NCBI GenBank assembly: GCA_963575745.1
Contig: CAUYUJ010009779.1
Location: forward strand, 520,001-584,000
Length of the DNA: 64,000 bases
Direction of reading: 5' to 3'
Source: Prorocentrum cordatum
Taxonomy: Eukaryota > Sar > Dinophyceae > Prorocentrales > Prorocentraceae
The notes below the pieces were generated by a model. That model ran no database searches. It was not told the origin of the DNA and saw nothing but the letters and a program-made list of their open reading frames with translations. Position 1 is the stretch's first letter, and the number at the start of each line of letters is the position of its first letter. The position numbers and the translations under genes are program-made. Positions 63,711-64,000 of the stretch are shown one piece after another.

Positions 63711-63810
63711 NNNNNNNNNNNNNNNNNNNNNNNNNNNNNNNNNNNNNNNNNNNNNNNNNNNNNNNNNNNNNNNNNNNNNNNNNNNNNNNNNNNNNNNNNN
63801 NNNNNNNNNN
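63711..63810. other. Assembly gap (100 N)
   Basis: Exactly 100 N, a placeholder length. It lies where a fourth monomer of the repeat would continue. Confidence 0.99.
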
Positions 63811-64000
63811 ACCCCGTACCTGTGCACGAGCGGGCGCTCGAAGTGTACGACCAGCCGAAGCCAGGGCGGCTAGCCCGAACTGAATAGCATGATTTGAGCG
63901 GAAAGGGCTGGTGGGGATACGCGAAGTGTCTTGAATTTCTCCAAGGTGGCCCCAAGAGGGCCCCCAAGGCTCCCGAGAGTGCCCCAAGAGGGCCCCAAGA
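63811..64000. other. Window end: shared 22-bp motif and CCAAGAGGG repeat
   Basis: GGTGGGGATACGCGAAG (63910-63926, within a 22-bp match) is shared with 41455-41471. From 63938 a CCCCAAGAGGGCCCCCAAGG repeat begins, like that at 39.7-40.9 kb. Confidence 0.6.

Noticed and set aside
1-64000. rRNA, tRNA, snRNA genes and telomeric repeats
   Set aside because: Scanning by eye for conserved cores and TTTAGGG-type arrays found none. A covariance-model search would be decisive.

Overview
The window looks like nuclear DNA of a GC-rich eukaryote, most likely a dinoflagellate. It contains no recognisable intact host gene, rRNA, tRNA or CRISPR array. The dinoflagellate call is an inference. It rests on the style of the reverse-transcriptase and tyrosine-recombinase/methyltransferase relics, the very high GC, the mass of simple repeats and the density of small inverted-repeat elements. 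No spliced-leader sequence was found to confirm it. A run of N at 63711-63810 shows that this is a draft assembly.

Four retroelement bodies are visible, all on the minus strand. (1) 12.1-8.8 kb: a decayed DIRS-like element with an RNase H ending in SELNPAD, then a tyrosine recombinase, then a C5-methyltransferase-like domain (APPC, LEHP). (2) About 50-37 kb: a heavily broken LINE-like element with a coiled-coil region, RNase H, AP-type endonuclease, reverse transcriptase and zinc fingers. Its RNase H lies upstream of the endonuclease, and a roughly 2-kb tandem array has landed inside it. (3) 57.9-56.8 kb: an old LINE reverse-transcriptase relic. (4) 62.7-58.1 kb: a much better preserved LINE with endonuclease, reverse transcriptase, RNase H and zinc fingers. 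Its RT catalytic box reads FVDG, it has a few frameshifts, and three tandem monomers of about 327 bp sit just upstream of it, next to the assembly gap.

The rest is largely short non-coding elements with terminal inverted repeats (MITE-like, about 125-295 bp). At least a dozen families are present, several in multiple copies: family M1 (four copies, three with full or near-full 5-bp target duplications), M2 (three copies, TCGGG...CCCGA ends), M3 (about eight whole or partial copies), M4 and M5 (two each), M6 (three). Several are nested inside one another. One M1 copy splits the RNase H of the DIRS-like element, which gives relative ages.

Between these lie satellites and simple repeats: about 400-bp units at 13.5-14.9 kb, a 720-bp duplication plus about 180-bp units at 19.3-21.9 kb, (CCT)n at 33.1-33.7 and 36.2-36.6 kb, (CAC)n at 30.6-31.2 kb, CACG/CA repeats at 16.6-16.9 kb and (ATC)n at 53.3-53.6 kb. 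Long open frames across these tracts (poly-Leu, Pro, Ser, Glu, His) are artefacts of the repeats.
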